Positions 43,608-54,183 of a stretch of DNA of 64,000 nucleotides are shown here, piece by piece. The notes under the pieces are model-generated. The model did not search any database, was not told where the DNA came from, and saw only the letters and a program-made list of their open reading frames with translations. The stretch is from contig NZ_VXLC01000001.1 of the NCBI RefSeq assembly GCF_008704205.1, forward strand, positions 1,302,001 to 1,366,000, written 5' to 3'. This DNA is from Nocardia colli (GTDB lineage Bacteria; Actinomycetota; Actinomycetes; Mycobacteriales; Mycobacteriaceae). The first letter of the stretch is position 1, and every line of letters starts with the position of its first letter. Made by a program: the position numbers and the translations under genes.

Positions 43608-46289
43608 ATGTCCGACTCCACCGACGCACTACCTGCCGAGCTGTCCTCGTTCATCGGCCGCGCCGAGGAACTGGCGGCGATCGGTGCCGCCGTCGGACCG
43701 GGCCGGGTCGTCACGCTGGTCGGACCCGGTGGCTGCGGCAAGACGCGGCTCGCGCTCCGGGCCGCGCGCACCGTGTCCGAGGTGTGGCCGGACGGTGTGC
43801 GATGGGTCGCGCTGGAGGACGAACACGACGACGCGGCGGTCGTGCAGCGCGTCGCCGCGGCCCTCGATGTGCTGATACCCGGCGGCGCGGATCCGGTCGC
43901 GACCGTGGCGCGTGGCCTCACCGATCGCGAAACCCTGTTGATCCTCGACAATTGCGAGCACCTCGGCGACGGTGTCGCGGCGCTGGTCACCGGACTGCTC
44001 GGGCGTTGTCCGCGACTCGGCGTGCTCGCGACCAGCCGCGCGCCCCTCGGCGTCGGCGGTGAGCAGGTGCGCCGGGTACCCGCGCTCGGGCTGGCGGACG
44101 CGTTGACGCTGTTCCTCGACCGAGCGCACGCGGGGGAGCCGACGCCGCAGGCGCGCACCGCGGCCCGGCGGGTCTGCGACCGCCTGGATCGATTGCCGCT
44201 GGCCCTCGAACTCGCCGCGGGCTGGGCGGGCACGTTGTCACTGGCCCAGCTCGCGGACTCGCTGCACGAGCCCTATGCCGTGCTCGACGGCGGCGCCCGC
44301 ACCGCGCCGTTCCGGCAGCAGACGCTCGCGGAGTCGATGCGCTGGAGTCATGAGCTGCTCGATGACGACGAACGGGTGCTGTTCCGGCGGCTCGGGGTGT
44401 TCGAGCCGGGGTTTTCCGCCGATGTGGTGGGGGAGCTCGACGCGACGCCTGGTCGCGCCTTACGGACGTTGCGCGGGTTGATCGACAAGTCGCTGGTGAC
44501 CGCGGATACCACCGGCGCGGTGGCGCGTTATCGAATGCTGGGCGTGGTCCGGGATTACGCGCTGCTGCAACTCGCCGAGGCCGCGGAGACCGAGCCGCTG
44601 CGCGATCGCCACCTCGCCGCCTACCTCGCCCTGGTCGAGCAGGCCGAACCGTTGCGCAACACCGACCAGGACGCCTGGCGGGCGCGAATCACGGTGGAGT
44701 TGGCCAACATTCGCGCGGCCATCGACTGGGGACTGGGTCGCGACGATCCGTCCGACGGGCGCAGGCTCGCCGCGGCGATGGCGTGGTTCTGGTATCTCGA
44801 ACCGCGTGGTGTCGAGGGCGTGCAGGTGCTGCAACTGGCTGTCGACCGCGGCAAAGGAAAGCGTGACGAGCTACAGGCGCGCGTGCTGGCCGGGCTGGCC
44901 TTGGTGTGTGACACGGCGGTGTACGGCTTCGTCGGCTACGAATCCGCCCGCGCCGCAGCGGCATTAGCCGCCGAACTCGGCGCGGACGCGGTCGGCAGAC
45001 TGGCTCGTTCGCTCTGCGCGGTCGAGCAACTCGGCCTCGACCTGGACCGGGCGTCCGCCGACGCCGAGGCGCTACGGACCGAGGCACTCCATGCCGACGA
45101 TGGCTTCGTCGCCGACTCGACCCAGGCGTTGCTCGGCCTGATCCACCTGTTCCGGGACGAATACCGCAGCGCCATCGAACAACTCGAGCAGGCCCTCGTC
45201 GGCATGCGCAAGCGCAACGATCGAGGCTTCGCCGCTTTCGCCCTGACCTGGCTCGCCACCGCGACCGCCCGGTCCGGCGACCTGCCGCGCGCCGCCGAAC
45301 TCGCCGAGCAGGCGGTCGCCACCGCGCAACCGCTGCACGACTTCCACCACCTGGGCTCGGCCCGCGCGGCCCTCGCCGAAATACGCGTGTATCAGGGACT
45401 TTTCGACGACGCGTCCGCGGTGCTCGAGCCGATCGATCGCCTGCTCGACGGTGAAGCCTCGCCGTTCGTACCCGGCTGGGAGCGCGTGCACGGCATGCTC
45501 GCGCTGGCGGCGGGCCACCCGGCGGAGGCGATCGCGTGGTGCCGCAGGGAGGGCCGCACGCCCGGCGACACCGCCGACGGGCCGCTCACTCCGTGGACCC
45601 AGGTCGTGCTCGCGGCAGCACTGCGGGAGCTCGGCGAATCCGTCTCGGCCGCAGCACTTCTCGACACGCTCGCCGCCGGGCCGATGATCCGGGCACTGCC
45701 CGCGGTGCACGCCGACGTGCTCGACCAGCAGGCATTCCTGTTGCACGACAGCGATATCGAGCAGGCGCTGCGCCTGCACCACGAAGCATTACGTCTCCGC
45801 GCGGAGCGCGAACTCGTTCTCGGTTGCGTAGCGAGTCTCGAGTCGCTGGCCGCGGTGCTGGCCCGGCGCGGCACCCTCGAACCGGCGGCCGTCCTGCTCG
45901 GTGCCGCCGAGCGCGCCCGCGCCGACACCGGGTCGGCACCCGGAAGTTCGGTGGTGATAGCCCGTACCCTGCTGGATTCCCGTGTCGCAGAACAGGACCT
46001 GGCCGGCCACCTCGATCGCGGCCGATCCATGGGCATCACCCAGGCCGTCGACTACGCCACCAAGGCACGCGGCAAACGCAACCGACCGGACTCCGGTTGG
46101 GCGAGTCTCACGCCGATGGAACGCTCCGTCGTCGACCTCGCCGTCGACGGCCTGTCCAATCCGGAGATCGCCGCGCGCCTGTTCATCAGTCGCGGCACCG
46201 TGAAAACCCATCTGGCCCACGTCTACGCCAAGCTCGGCATCGCCAACCGCACCGAACTCGCCCGCCTGCACGTGCCCGCGGACGGCTGA
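43608..46289 (+). CDS. LuxR-type transcriptional regulator with N-terminal STAND-like ATPase
   Basis: An 893-residue regulator. P-loop LVGPGGCGKTRLAL (Walker A at residues 39-46), Walker B TLLILDNCEHLGDGV, sensor-like LGVLATSRAPLGVGGEQVRRV and RLDRLPLALELAAGWAG define an AAA/NB-ARC-like STAND domain (about 1-260); a long TPR-like helical region follows (about 360-800). The last 65 residues are a LuxR/GerE helix-turn-helix: LTPMERSVVDLAVDGLSNPEIAARLFISRGTVKTHLAHVYAKLGIANRTELA. Such proteins are signal-gated activators. It may control the divergent DHFR-like gene. ATG selected as it precedes the ATPase directly. Confidence 0.9.
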   Translation: MSDSTDALPAELSSFIGRAEELAAIGAAVGPGRVVTLVGPGGCGKTRLALRAARTVSEVWPDGVRWVALEDEHDDAAVVQRVAAALDVLIPGGADPVATVARGLTDRETLLILDNCEHLGDGVAALVTGLLGRCPRLGVLATSRAPLGVGGEQVRRVPALGLADALTLFLDRAHAGEPTPQARTAARRVCDRLDRLPLALELAAGWAGTLSLAQLADSLHEPYAVLDGGARTAPFRQQTLAESMRWSHELLDDDERVLFRRLGVFEPGFSADVVGELDATPGRALRTLRGLIDKSLVTADTTGAVARYRMLGVVRDYALLQLAEAAETEPLRDRHLAAYLALVEQAEPLRNTDQDAWRARITVELANIRAAIDWGLGRDDPSDGRRLAAAMAWFWYLEPRGVEGVQVLQLAVDRGKGKRDELQARVLAGLALVCDTAVYGFVGYESARAAAALAAELGADAVGRLARSLCAVEQLGLDLDRASADAEALRTEALHADDGFVADSTQALLGLIHLFRDEYRSAIEQLEQALVGMRKRNDRGFAAFALTWLATATARSGDLPRAAELAEQAVATAQPLHDFHHLGSARAALAEIRVYQGLFDDASAVLEPIDRLLDGEASPFVPGWERVHGMLALAAGHPAEAIAWCRREGRTPGDTADGPLTPWTQVVLAAALRELGESVSAAALLDTLAAGPMIRALPAVHADVLDQQAFLLHDSDIEQALRLHHEALRLRAERELVLGCVASLESLAAVLARRGTLEPAAVLLGAAERARADTGSAPGSSVVIARTLLDSRVAEQDLAGHLDRGRSMGITQAVDYATKARGKRNRPDSGWASLTPMERSVVDLAVDGLSNPEIAARLFISRGTVKTHLAHVYAKLGIANRTELARLHVPADG

Positions 46290-46290
46290 C

Positions 46291-46701
46291 TCAGCTGAGG
46301 AACGACAACCGCACCTGCCGATCCGGATTGTCGATATTGAGATCGACCAGCGCGACGGACTGCCAGGTTCCCAACGCCATCGCCCCGCCGATCACCGGGA
46401 TCGTCGCGTAGGGCGCGATCAACGCGGGCATCACGTGCGAGCGCCCGTGCCCGCGCGACCCGTGCGCGTGCCGCCAGCGATCATCCGCGGGCAGCAGATC
46501 GCGCAGCGCCGCCAGCAGATCGTCGTCACTGCGCGCACCGAGCTCCAGCACCGCGACCCCGGCCGTCGCGTGCGGCACGAAGACATTGAGCAACCCGTCC
46601 CCGCCGCCGGACGCGTCGCGCACGAACGACGCGCATTGGCCGGTGATGTCCTGCACAACCTCGGTCCGACCGGTGGTCACCGCTAATACCGTGCTCTTCA
46701 T
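46291..46701 (-). CDS. YjbQ family protein (UPF0047)
   Basis: A 136-residue YjbQ-type protein. VVQDITGQCASFVRDASGGGDGLLNVFVPHATAGVAVLE, RHAHGSRGHGRSHVMPALIAPYATIPVIGGAMALGTWQSVALVDLN contain the conserved His residues that mark the family; some members show weak thiamine-phosphate synthase activity, but the true role is unclear. Start uncertain between ATG 46701 and ATG 46719; GGAG lies immediately upstream of 46701. Convergent with the LuxR gene, 1 bp apart. Confidence 0.88.
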   Translation of the reverse strand: MKSTVLAVTTGRTEVVQDITGQCASFVRDASGGGDGLLNVFVPHATAGVAVLELGARSDDDLLAALRDLLPADDRWRHAHGSRGHGRSHVMPALIAPYATIPVIGGAMALGTWQSVALVDLNIDNPDRQVRLSFLS

Positions 46702-46908
46702 CACTCCATCGTGCGTCATGCACCCGGCGGCGGCCGCACGCAATGCCGGAGCTGCGGCGGCGCTTCCGGCGAAGTTCGCGACCGAGTCCGACCAGCGAAA
46801 CAGCTCCGCCGCGGCGCTCGGCTGAGGAGCCAGCCGGAATTCGCTGGACCACGGCCGGTAGTCTGGGTGGCTGTTAGCAGCTGGTAGTCGATCTTGGAGG
46901 ACCCTGTC

Positions 46909-48174
46909 GTGGCTCTCGTTGTTCAGAAGTACGGAGGATCCTCGGTGGCTACCGCCGAGCGCATCCGGCGCGTCGCTGAACGGATCGTCGAGACCAAGAA
47001 GGCAGGCCACGACGTGGTGGTCGTCTGCTCGGCCATGGGCGATACCACCGACGAACTGCTCGACCTCGCCCAGCAGGTGGCGCCCGCGCCGCCGGCCCGG
47101 GAAATGGACATGCTGCTCACCTCGGGTGAGCGCATCTCCAACGCGCTGGTGGCGATGGCCATCCACTCGCTCGGCGCGGAGGCCCGCTCGTTCACCGGCT
47201 CGCAGGCCGGCGTGATCACCACCGGCGCGCACGGCAACGCGAAGATCATCGACGTCACCCCCGGCCGCCTGCGTCAGGCGCTGGACGACGGGCAGATCGT
47301 GCTGGTCGCCGGCTTCCAGGGCGTGAGCCAGGACAGCAAGGACGTCACCACGCTCGGCCGGGGCGGCTCCGACACCACCGCGGTCGCGCTGGCCGCGGCG
47401 CTGGAGGCCGACGTCTGCGAGATCTACACCGACGTGGACGGCGTCTTCACCGCCGACCCGCGGATCGTGCCGGACGCGCAGCGGCTGGAGCAGGTCTCCT
47501 ACGAGGAGATGCTGGAGCTCGCGGCCTGCGGCGCGAAGGTGCTGATGCTGCGCTGCGTCGAATACGCGCGCCGGTACAACGTGCCTGTGCATGTTCGCTC
47601 GTCCTATACCGACAAGCCGGGCACCTACGTTTACGGATCGATGGAGGACATCCCCTTGGAGCAAGCAATCCTCACGGGCGTCGCGCACGATCGCAGCGAG
47701 GCCAAGGTCACCGTGGTCGGGCTGCCCGACGTCCCCGGCTACGCCGCCAAGGTGTTCCGCGCGGTCGCCGACGCCGAGATCAATATCGACATGGTGCTGC
47801 AGAACGTCTCCAAGATCGATACCGGCAAGACCGACATCACCTTCACCCTGCCCAAGACCGACGGCGCGCGCGCCGTCGAGATGCTGACCAAGCAGCAGGC
47901 CGAGATCGGCTTCTCGCAGGTGCTCTACGACGACCACATCGGCAAGGTGTCCCTGGTCGGTGCGGGCATGAAGAGCCACCCCGGGGTCACCGCCACGTTC
48001 TGTGAGGCGCTGGCCGACGCGGGCGTGAACATCGATCTGATCTCCACCTCCGAGATCCGGATCTCGGTGCTGGTCCGCGACAGCGAACTGGACGAGGCCG
48101 TCCAGGTGCTGCACCGGGCGTTCAATCTCGGCGGCGACGAGGTCGCCGTGGTGCACGCCGGAACAGGACGGTAA
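46909..48174 (+). CDS. ask: Aspartate kinase (alpha subunit)
   Basis: A 421-residue aspartokinase, first step of the aspartate family pathway to lysine/diaminopimelate, threonine and methionine. Kinase domain: [16 protein letters not shown] at the N-terminus, [16 protein letters not shown] (phosphate-binding) and [17 protein letters not shown]; two ACT domains follow from about residue 265 ([56 protein letters not shown]) for feedback control by lysine and threonine. GTG start eight bases after GGAGG. A second start for a beta subunit lies inside (47656). Cotranscribed with asd, 3 bp downstream. Confidence 0.97.
   Translation: MALVVQKYGGSSVATAERIRRVAERIVETKKAGHDVVVVCSAMGDTTDELLDLAQQVAPAPPAREMDMLLTSGERISNALVAMAIHSLGAEARSFTGSQAGVITTGAHGNAKIIDVTPGRLRQALDDGQIVLVAGFQGVSQDSKDVTTLGRGGSDTTAVALAAALEADVCEIYTDVDGVFTADPRIVPDAQRLEQVSYEEMLELAACGAKVLMLRCVEYARRYNVPVHVRSSYTDKPGTYVYGSMEDIPLEQAILTGVAHDRSEAKVTVVGLPDVPGYAAKVFRAVADAEINIDMVLQNVSKIDTGKTDITFTLPKTDGARAVEMLTKQQAEIGFSQVLYDDHIGKVSLVGAGMKSHPGVTATFCEALADAGVNIDLISTSEIRISVLVRDSELDEAVQVLHRAFNLGGDEVAVVHAGTGR
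47656..48174 (+). other. Internal in-frame start for the aspartate kinase beta subunit
   Basis: A TTG codon at position 250 of Ask, in frame, is preceded by GGAGG with the same eight-base spacing as the alpha-subunit start (GGAGGACATCCCC-TTG versus GGAGGACCCTGTC-GTG). It would yield 172 residues consisting of the two ACT domains, the known beta subunit in corynebacteria and mycobacteria, where the second product starts at the equivalent Met. The ATG at 47641 is an alternative but has no ribosome site. Confidence 0.65.
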
Positions 48175-49212
<1,038 letters not shown>

Positions 49213-49229
49213 GGACGTTTCGGTACGAC

Positions 49230-49262
49230 GCGGCCGTGGATCCCTACCGGATCCACGGCCGC
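49230..49262. terminator. Bidirectional terminator after asd
   Basis: Perfect 14-bp stem (49230-49243 with 49249-49262), five-base loop, between asd and the convergent GH3 gene. Confidence 0.88.
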
Positions 49263-49268
49263 GGTCGT

Positions 49269-51695
49269 CTACCCCAGTTCGTAGTCGATGGTCAGCCGTT
49301 GATCGGCGATCGAATGCCCGGCTCGGATCGCGTACGTGCCGGGCACCTTTCGCCACGTGCCGTCGTCCCAGATCTCGAAGGCCCGATCCGGGATGCGGAT
49401 CTCGGCCTCGACCAGTTCGCCCGGATCGGCCTCGACGCGGGCGAAACCGGCCAGCCAGCGAGCGGGACGGAGCGCCGAATCGTTGACAGGCGCAAGGTAG
49501 ACCTGCACGACCTCGCCGCCGCGTCGGTCGCCGGTGTTGCGCAGGCGGACGGTCACCGTGCTGCCGTCGTTGGTGATCGACTCGTAATCCCATGTGGTGT
49601 AACCGAACCCGTGCCCGAACGGGTAGGCCGGAGTCGTACCCGCTCGCTCCCACGCGCGGTAGCCGATGAACAGGTCCTCGCGGTAGACGAGTTCGCCGTC
49701 GGCCGGGGTGACCTCCGAGACGGGGCAATCGGCCAGGGTGGCAGGCCAGGTGGTGGGCAGCCTGCCGCCCGGCTCGGTGCCGCCGAGCAGCACCTCGGCG
49801 AGCGCGGCGCCGCCCTGCTGGCCGGGGAACCAGCTCAGCAGGATTGCGGGAACGTCGTTGCGCCAAGGCATTTCGACCGGTGAGCCGGCGTTCACCACCA
49901 CCACGGTGTTCGGATTCGCCGCGGCGACCCGGCTGACCAATTCGTCTTGGCGGCCGGGGAGTTTCAAACTGCTGCGGTCGAAGCCCTCGGACTCGACCTG
50001 CTCGGTGGTGGCGACCACGACCACCGCGACGTCGGCGGCGCGGGCCGCCTCGACCGCCTCGGCGATCAGCTCGTCCGGATCGCGCCGGGGATCGCTGTGC
50101 GCGAGGGTGAACAGGATCGCCTGGATCGGCGGATCCGCCACCTTCATCGGCGTATGGGTCATGCGCACCTCGACCGTAGTTCCAGCCGTGAGGTCGACCG
50201 TGCCGCGTTCGGTCGGCGTGCCGAAGAAAGCCTCGAACGGGTCTGCGCCGGTGAGGGATTCGTCGCCCTCGAACAGTACGGTGCCATCGACGGTGAGGTG
50301 GAAATCGCCGACACCCTTGGTGCCGAACACATGCGCGCCGGTTTCTTCAGGAGTGAACGTGCCGTACACCTCGACGGAGTGCAGTGCGTCGTAGTCGATG
50401 CCGTCCGGCAGTTCGCCGAGCCAGTTGACCATGCCGTTGGGCAGCGAGCTCTCCCCGAGCAGGGTGCCATCCGCGTCGAAAACCCTGGCGTGCAAGTCGA
50501 ATCCGCGATCCGCGGCCCCGAGGACGTCGCTCGGGGCGGCGCCGATCGCATAGGTCAGCGCGCCGTCCGGCAGCGCGGCGTTCAGCCCGTCCAGCGGCGA
50601 CACCACGGACTCCGGGAACACGGTGGCCGAACCGCCGCCGAGAATGCGGGCATCGCGGGCGGCCAGGCCGATCAGCGCGACCTTCGTCCGGCTCGCGTCG
50701 AGGGGGAGGGTGGATTGCTCGTTACGCACCAGAACAAAAGCGCGCGAGGCGATTTCCCGCGCCAACGCGACGCCGTCGATTTGGGCGGGCGGCGTGGTAA
50801 CCGCGGGCTCCGCGCCCTCCAGCAGCCCGACCCGCGCCGCGAGCCGCAGCACATTGCGCACTGCCGCATCGACGACGGACTCGTCCACGTCGCCGTTGCG
50901 CACCGCCGCGACAAGCGCTTCCCCGTAGACCCCACGCGGTCCCGGCATCGCGACATCCAGCCCCGCGGTGATCGCGGCGACAGTCGACCTGGCGGCCATC
51001 CAGTCCGAGACGACGATCCCGTCGAAACCCCATTCCCCGCGCAGTATTCCGTTCAGCAGTTCGCCGTGCTCGGTCATCGTCGTGCCGTTGACCTGGTTGT
51101 AGGCCGCCATCACGCCCCACGGCCCGGCCGCGCGGACCATCGCCTCGAACGGCGCCAGATACAGCTCGCGCAACGCCCGCTCGGACACGACATTGTTCAC
51201 CGTGAAGCGTTCGGTCTCGGCGTCGTTGGCGACGAAATGCTTGACCGTGGTGCCGATTCCGCCGTCCTGCACCCCGCTCACGTAGCCGGTCCCGATCCGC
51301 CCGGTCAGATACGGATCCTCGGAGTAGCTCTCGAAATGCCTTCCGCCCAGCGGTGATCGATGCAGATTGACCGTCGGCGCGAGCAGCACGTGCACGCCTT
51401 TGCGCCGGGCCTCCTGCGCGAGCAGCCGCCCGGCCCGCCTGGCCAGTTCCGGATCCCAGGTGGCCGCGAGCGCGGTCGGCGACGGCAGTGCGATGGACGG
51501 ATCGTCGGCGGTCCAGCGCACCCCGCGTACCCCGATCGGCCCGTCGGACATCACCAGCGACCGCAAACCGATCTCCGGCAGCGCGGGCAGCGACCACATG
51601 TCCTGCCCCATCAGCAACCGGGCCTTGGCCGGCAGGTCGAGCTTCCCGACGGCCGCCGTCACCGCTGCTTCACGGGCCTCGTCGGCTGGACTCAT
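49269..51695 (-). CDS. Glycoside hydrolase family 3 beta-glucosidase-like enzyme with PA14 domain
   Basis: An 808-residue GH3 enzyme. N-terminal barrel with LLMGQDMWSLPALPEIGLRSLVMSDGPIGVRG, TVNLHRSPLGGRHFESYSEDPYLTG and the nucleophile Asp in GFDGIVVSDWMAARSTVAAI; a PA14 module is inserted in the middle (about residues 395-530; GTFTPEETGAHVFGTKGVGDFHLTVDGTVLFEG); C-terminal alpha/beta sandwich and fibronectin-III-like domain (STVTVRLRNTGDRRGGEVVQVYL). No signal peptide, so cytoplasmic action on imported glucosides is likely. ATG is six bases after AAGGAG. Confidence 0.94.
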   Translation of the reverse strand: MSPADEAREAAVTAAVGKLDLPAKARLLMGQDMWSLPALPEIGLRSLVMSDGPIGVRGVRWTADDPSIALPSPTALAATWDPELARRAGRLLAQEARRKGVHVLLAPTVNLHRSPLGGRHFESYSEDPYLTGRIGTGYVSGVQDGGIGTTVKHFVANDAETERFTVNNVVSERALRELYLAPFEAMVRAAGPWGVMAAYNQVNGTTMTEHGELLNGILRGEWGFDGIVVSDWMAARSTVAAITAGLDVAMPGPRGVYGEALVAAVRNGDVDESVVDAAVRNVLRLAARVGLLEGAEPAVTTPPAQIDGVALAREIASRAFVLVRNEQSTLPLDASRTKVALIGLAARDARILGGGSATVFPESVVSPLDGLNAALPDGALTYAIGAAPSDVLGAADRGFDLHARVFDADGTLLGESSLPNGMVNWLGELPDGIDYDALHSVEVYGTFTPEETGAHVFGTKGVGDFHLTVDGTVLFEGDESLTGADPFEAFFGTPTERGTVDLTAGTTVEVRMTHTPMKVADPPIQAILFTLAHSDPRRDPDELIAEAVEAARAADVAVVVVATTEQVESEGFDRSSLKLPGRQDELVSRVAAANPNTVVVVNAGSPVEMPWRNDVPAILLSWFPGQQGGAALAEVLLGGTEPGGRLPTTWPATLADCPVSEVTPADGELVYREDLFIGYRAWERAGTTPAYPFGHGFGYTTWDYESITNDGSTVTVRLRNTGDRRGGEVVQVYLAPVNDSALRPARWLAGFARVEADPGELVEAEIRIPDRAFEIWDDGTWRKVPGTYAIRAGHSIADQRLTIDYELG

Positions 51696-51832
51696 GATGA
51701 ACTCCTTTGTCTGCACTGCCTGCCCGCTCTGCTGTCCCTGAGTCACAAGCCCGAGCGTAACCAGCCGCGCCGCGCCTCCCGGTCGACCCGACTTCGGAGT
51801 GTGGCCGGAGCATTCGCCCGCGGCTCGCGAAG

Positions 51833-51852
51833 TGGTACCGTATCTGGTACCG
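51833..51852. promoter_or_regulatory. YefM-YoeB operator candidate, two TGGTACCG boxes 12 bp apart
   Basis: TGGTACCG occurs at 51833-51840 and 51845-51852, each centred on the palindrome GGTACC, centre-to-centre 12 bp. The E. coli YefM-YoeB operator likewise has two short palindromes spaced 12 bp, with core TGTACA. Lies directly before the ribosome site GAGGAGG. Confidence 0.55.
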
Positions 51853-51866
51853 GTTGAGGAGGATTT

Positions 51867-52115
51867 ATGGCTGCTGCGATTACTGTGAGCGAAGCACGAA
51901 AGCACCTATTTCCTCTGGTCAAACAGGTAAACGACGACCACGACACGGTAGAGATCGTGTCGAAGGGGGGAAATGCGGTGCTGATGTCCAAGGAAGACTA
52001 CGACTCGCTGATGACCACGGTCCAGCTGCTCAGCGGACCCGATGGCGCCCGCCTACGTCAGTCGATTCAAGAGCTCGAGGGCGGTGGAGGCATCGCTCGC
52101 GAGCTCCTCGAATGA
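51867..52115 (+). CDS. yefM: Antitoxin YefM
   Basis: An 82-residue Phd/YefM antitoxin: ITVSEARKHLFPLVKQVNDDHDTVEIVSKGGNAVLMSKEDYDSLMTTVQLLS is the DNA-binding N-terminal part and the toxin-binding tail is QSIQELEGGGGIARELLE. Strong ribosome site GAGGAGG nine bases before ATG. Its stop overlaps the toxin start (ATGA). Represses its own promoter, probably at the TGGTACCG repeats. Confidence 0.94.
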   Translation: MAAAITVSEARKHLFPLVKQVNDDHDTVEIVSKGGNAVLMSKEDYDSLMTTVQLLSGPDGARLRQSIQELEGGGGIARELLE

Positions 52116-52369
52116 AGCTCGTTTTCTCCGAATCGGCCTGGGAGGAATACAGCGCGTGGCTACCGCGTGATCGCACCGTGCTGAAGAAGGTCAACGTGCT
52201 GATCAAGGCGATCATGAACGACCCATTCGAGGGCATCGGCAAACCCGAGCCGCTGAAGCACGACCTGGCCGGCTACTGGTCGCGCCGAATCACTCAGGAG
52301 CACCGCATCGTCTACAAAGTTGTCGAGGACGCGGTGTGGATCGCCAAGGTCGGTAAGCACTACGAATGA
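52112..52369 (+). CDS. yoeB: mRNA-interferase toxin YoeB
   Basis: An 85-residue YoeB (family length about 84) that cleaves mRNA on the ribosome. The RelE-fold catalytic residues appear conserved: Glu in GKPEPLKHDLAGYWSRRITQEHRIVYKV, Arg in EHRIVY and the C-terminal HYE with the near-terminal His. Start ATG overlaps the yefM stop by 4 bp. Confidence 0.95.
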   Translation: MKLVFSESAWEEYSAWLPRDRTVLKKVNVLIKAIMNDPFEGIGKPEPLKHDLAGYWSRRITQEHRIVYKVVEDAVWIAKVGKHYE

Positions 52370-52424
52370 CGTCGCCGCAGGCGACCGGCCCGAAATCGGG
52401 TCGCCTGCTCGCCCGCGGGGCTGT

Positions 52425-52430
52425 TAGCCT
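52425..52430 (+). promoter_or_regulatory. -10 box of the class IV aminotransferase gene (leaderless)
   Basis: TAGCCT lies six bases before the ATG at 52437; no ribosome site. Confidence 0.55.
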
Positions 52431-52436
52431 CCGCCG

Positions 52437-53351
52437 ATGGCAAACCCCTATCCCCAGGTGTATCTAGGTGACCGGATCGTTGCGGCCGAGGCGGCAACGG
52501 TCGGGGTCGCATCGTCGGCGGTGTTGTACGGGCTCAGCGTCTACACCGTGTTTCCGGTTCATGTGGCGGGGGCGGCACGGACCGCGTTCCGGTTGGACGA
52601 TCACTTCCGGCGGCTCGAGGAGTCGTGCAAGATCATCGGGATCGATCGGTTCGCGCAGGAGTGGGACTACCAGCGGTTCTACGCCGCGGTGGTCGAGGTG
52701 GTCGGGCAGAATGCGCCGGTCGAGGACGTATTCGTCCGGGCGACAGTGCATGTCGTCGAGTCGATCCCCGGTACCCGGGTGCGTGGTTGCGCGATCCAGG
52801 TCAGCATTTTCGTCTACGACGCGGTGCCGATCGTCCCGCAGGACGGCATGCGGCTGAAATCCAGTCCGTGGCGGCGCATTCCGGACAACGCGATCCCGTC
52901 GCGCGCGAAAGTCAACGGCGCGTATGTGAATTCGGTGCTGGCCAAGCAGGACGCGATCGACAGCGGCTACGACGACTGCATCTTCCTCGACGGCAACGGA
53001 CACGTCTGTGAGCTCAGCGCCGCCAACATCTTCCTGGTCCGCAACGGCACGCTGATCACCCCGGACGTGTCCTGCGACATCCTCGACGGCATCAACCGCC
53101 GGACCATCCTGACCCTGGCGGCCGAGGACGGCATCCCGGTGGTCGAACGCGCCGTCGACCTGACCGAGCTCTACATCGCCGACGAGGTCTTCGTCACCGG
53201 CACCTCCGCGGGCGCCGCCCCGGTCTTCGAGGTCGACGGTCGCACGGTCGCCGACGGGCAGGCGGGCCCGATCTCCCAGGCCCTGCGCAAGCGGCACGCC
53301 GCCGCGCTGCGCACCGACGACCTGCACGGCTGGATCACCCCGCTGAACTGA
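52437..53351 (+). CDS. Class IV (PLP, fold type IV) aminotransferase
   Basis: A 304-residue branched-chain-amino-acid/D-amino-acid/ADC-lyase family enzyme. PLP Lys is probably in SRAKVNGAYVNSVLAKQDAI (RAKVNGAY), with ELSAANIFLVRNGTLITPDVSCDILDGINRRTIL as the conserved PLP-phosphate region and EVFVTGTSAGAAPVFEVDG near the C-terminus. The N-terminal LYGLSVYTVFPVHV resembles IlvE-like enzymes. Which substrate it uses (branched-chain amino acid or another) is undecided. Leaderless start. Confidence 0.88.
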   Translation: MANPYPQVYLGDRIVAAEAATVGVASSAVLYGLSVYTVFPVHVAGAARTAFRLDDHFRRLEESCKIIGIDRFAQEWDYQRFYAAVVEVVGQNAPVEDVFVRATVHVVESIPGTRVRGCAIQVSIFVYDAVPIVPQDGMRLKSSPWRRIPDNAIPSRAKVNGAYVNSVLAKQDAIDSGYDDCIFLDGNGHVCELSAANIFLVRNGTLITPDVSCDILDGINRRTILTLAAEDGIPVVERAVDLTELYIADEVFVTGTSAGAAPVFEVDGRTVADGQAGPISQALRKRHAAALRTDDLHGWITPLN

Positions 53352-53369
53352 CCCCCGCGTGCGTCCGGG

Positions 53370-54041
53370 CTAGGCCTGCGCGTGCTCGGCCCGGCGCACC
53401 GTGCCCTCCGGCCGGAGGCGATCGAGCAGCTTCCCGCCGAACGAGGCGGCCAGCGGAACGAAGAACCAGACGTACCAGATGTAGGGCGTGACCCACACCA
53501 GCCCGGCCGTCGCCGCGAAGACCGCGGTGACCGCCACGGACGCGTTGGCGCTGAGCCGGAGTTTCGCCGGATCGACGCCGGGGCGCAGTTCCGCACGTCG
53601 CCAGGCGAATTCCTTCATGATCGCCTCGCTGCCGAACAGCGCCGCGGCGGTCGCGGCGAACAGGCACGCGGCCAGCTTGTTGTCCGACGCGTGCCCGAAA
53701 ATCGCGGTCGGGAACGGCAGGAAGGCGGCGAACAGCAGCAGTGGCGCGTGCGCCGCGGTGGTTGCCCGGTCCAGCCGCTCGACCTCGTCGATGAAGATGT
53801 GGTGCCTGCGCCACACCGACCACAGCAGGAAGAACGCCAGCACGAACGCGACGAACGACGCCTTCTCGTGCCAGAGGAATTCGGCCAAGGCGTGCGGGCT
53901 CGCCAGCTCTGCGCCCTCCGGCCGTTTGATCTCGATGACCAGCAGCGTGATCGCGATCGCCAGCACCGCGTCGGCGAACGCCCCCATCCGATGGGCGCTG
54001 AAGAATCCATCCTCCGCAGAGGGCACTACGCGGTCGGTCAC
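53370..54041 (-). CDS. TMEM175/DUF1211-type potassium channel-like protein
   Basis: A 223-residue protein with six membrane helices. The first carries the TMEM175 filter motif region: HRMGAFADAVLAIAITLLVIEIKRPEG (R-x-x-AF-x-D-x-x-x-AI). Bacterial members form K+-selective channels. Later helices: KASFVAFVLAFFLLWSVWRRH, LLLFAAFLPFPTAIFG, AACLFAATAAALFGSE. GTG start is preceded by AGGAG. Convergent with the aminotransferase. Confidence 0.9.
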   Translation of the reverse strand: MTDRVVPSAEDGFFSAHRMGAFADAVLAIAITLLVIEIKRPEGAELASPHALAEFLWHEKASFVAFVLAFFLLWSVWRRHHIFIDEVERLDRATTAAHAPLLLFAAFLPFPTAIFGHASDNKLAACLFAATAAALFGSEAIMKEFAWRRAELRPGVDPAKLRLSANASVAVTAVFAATAGLVWVTPYIWYVWFFVPLAASFGGKLLDRLRPEGTVRRAEHAQA

Positions 54042-54183
54042 TGCTCGGCTCCTAACGGCAATGCGGTGAATCGGTTGAACCGTAGCGGATCACCGGCCGC
54101 GGGGTCTGCCGCGGGAAGCGGCGATGGGTAAGTGTGGCGTAACTTCACTCAGGACACAGTTGATTCCTGATTGGGGGGTGCGC

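Noticed and set aside
46290..46299. CTCAGCTGAG palindrome between LuxR and YjbQ genes
   Set aside because: Ten bases in a two-gene convergent junction; too short and positioned inside coding ends to claim as terminator or operator.
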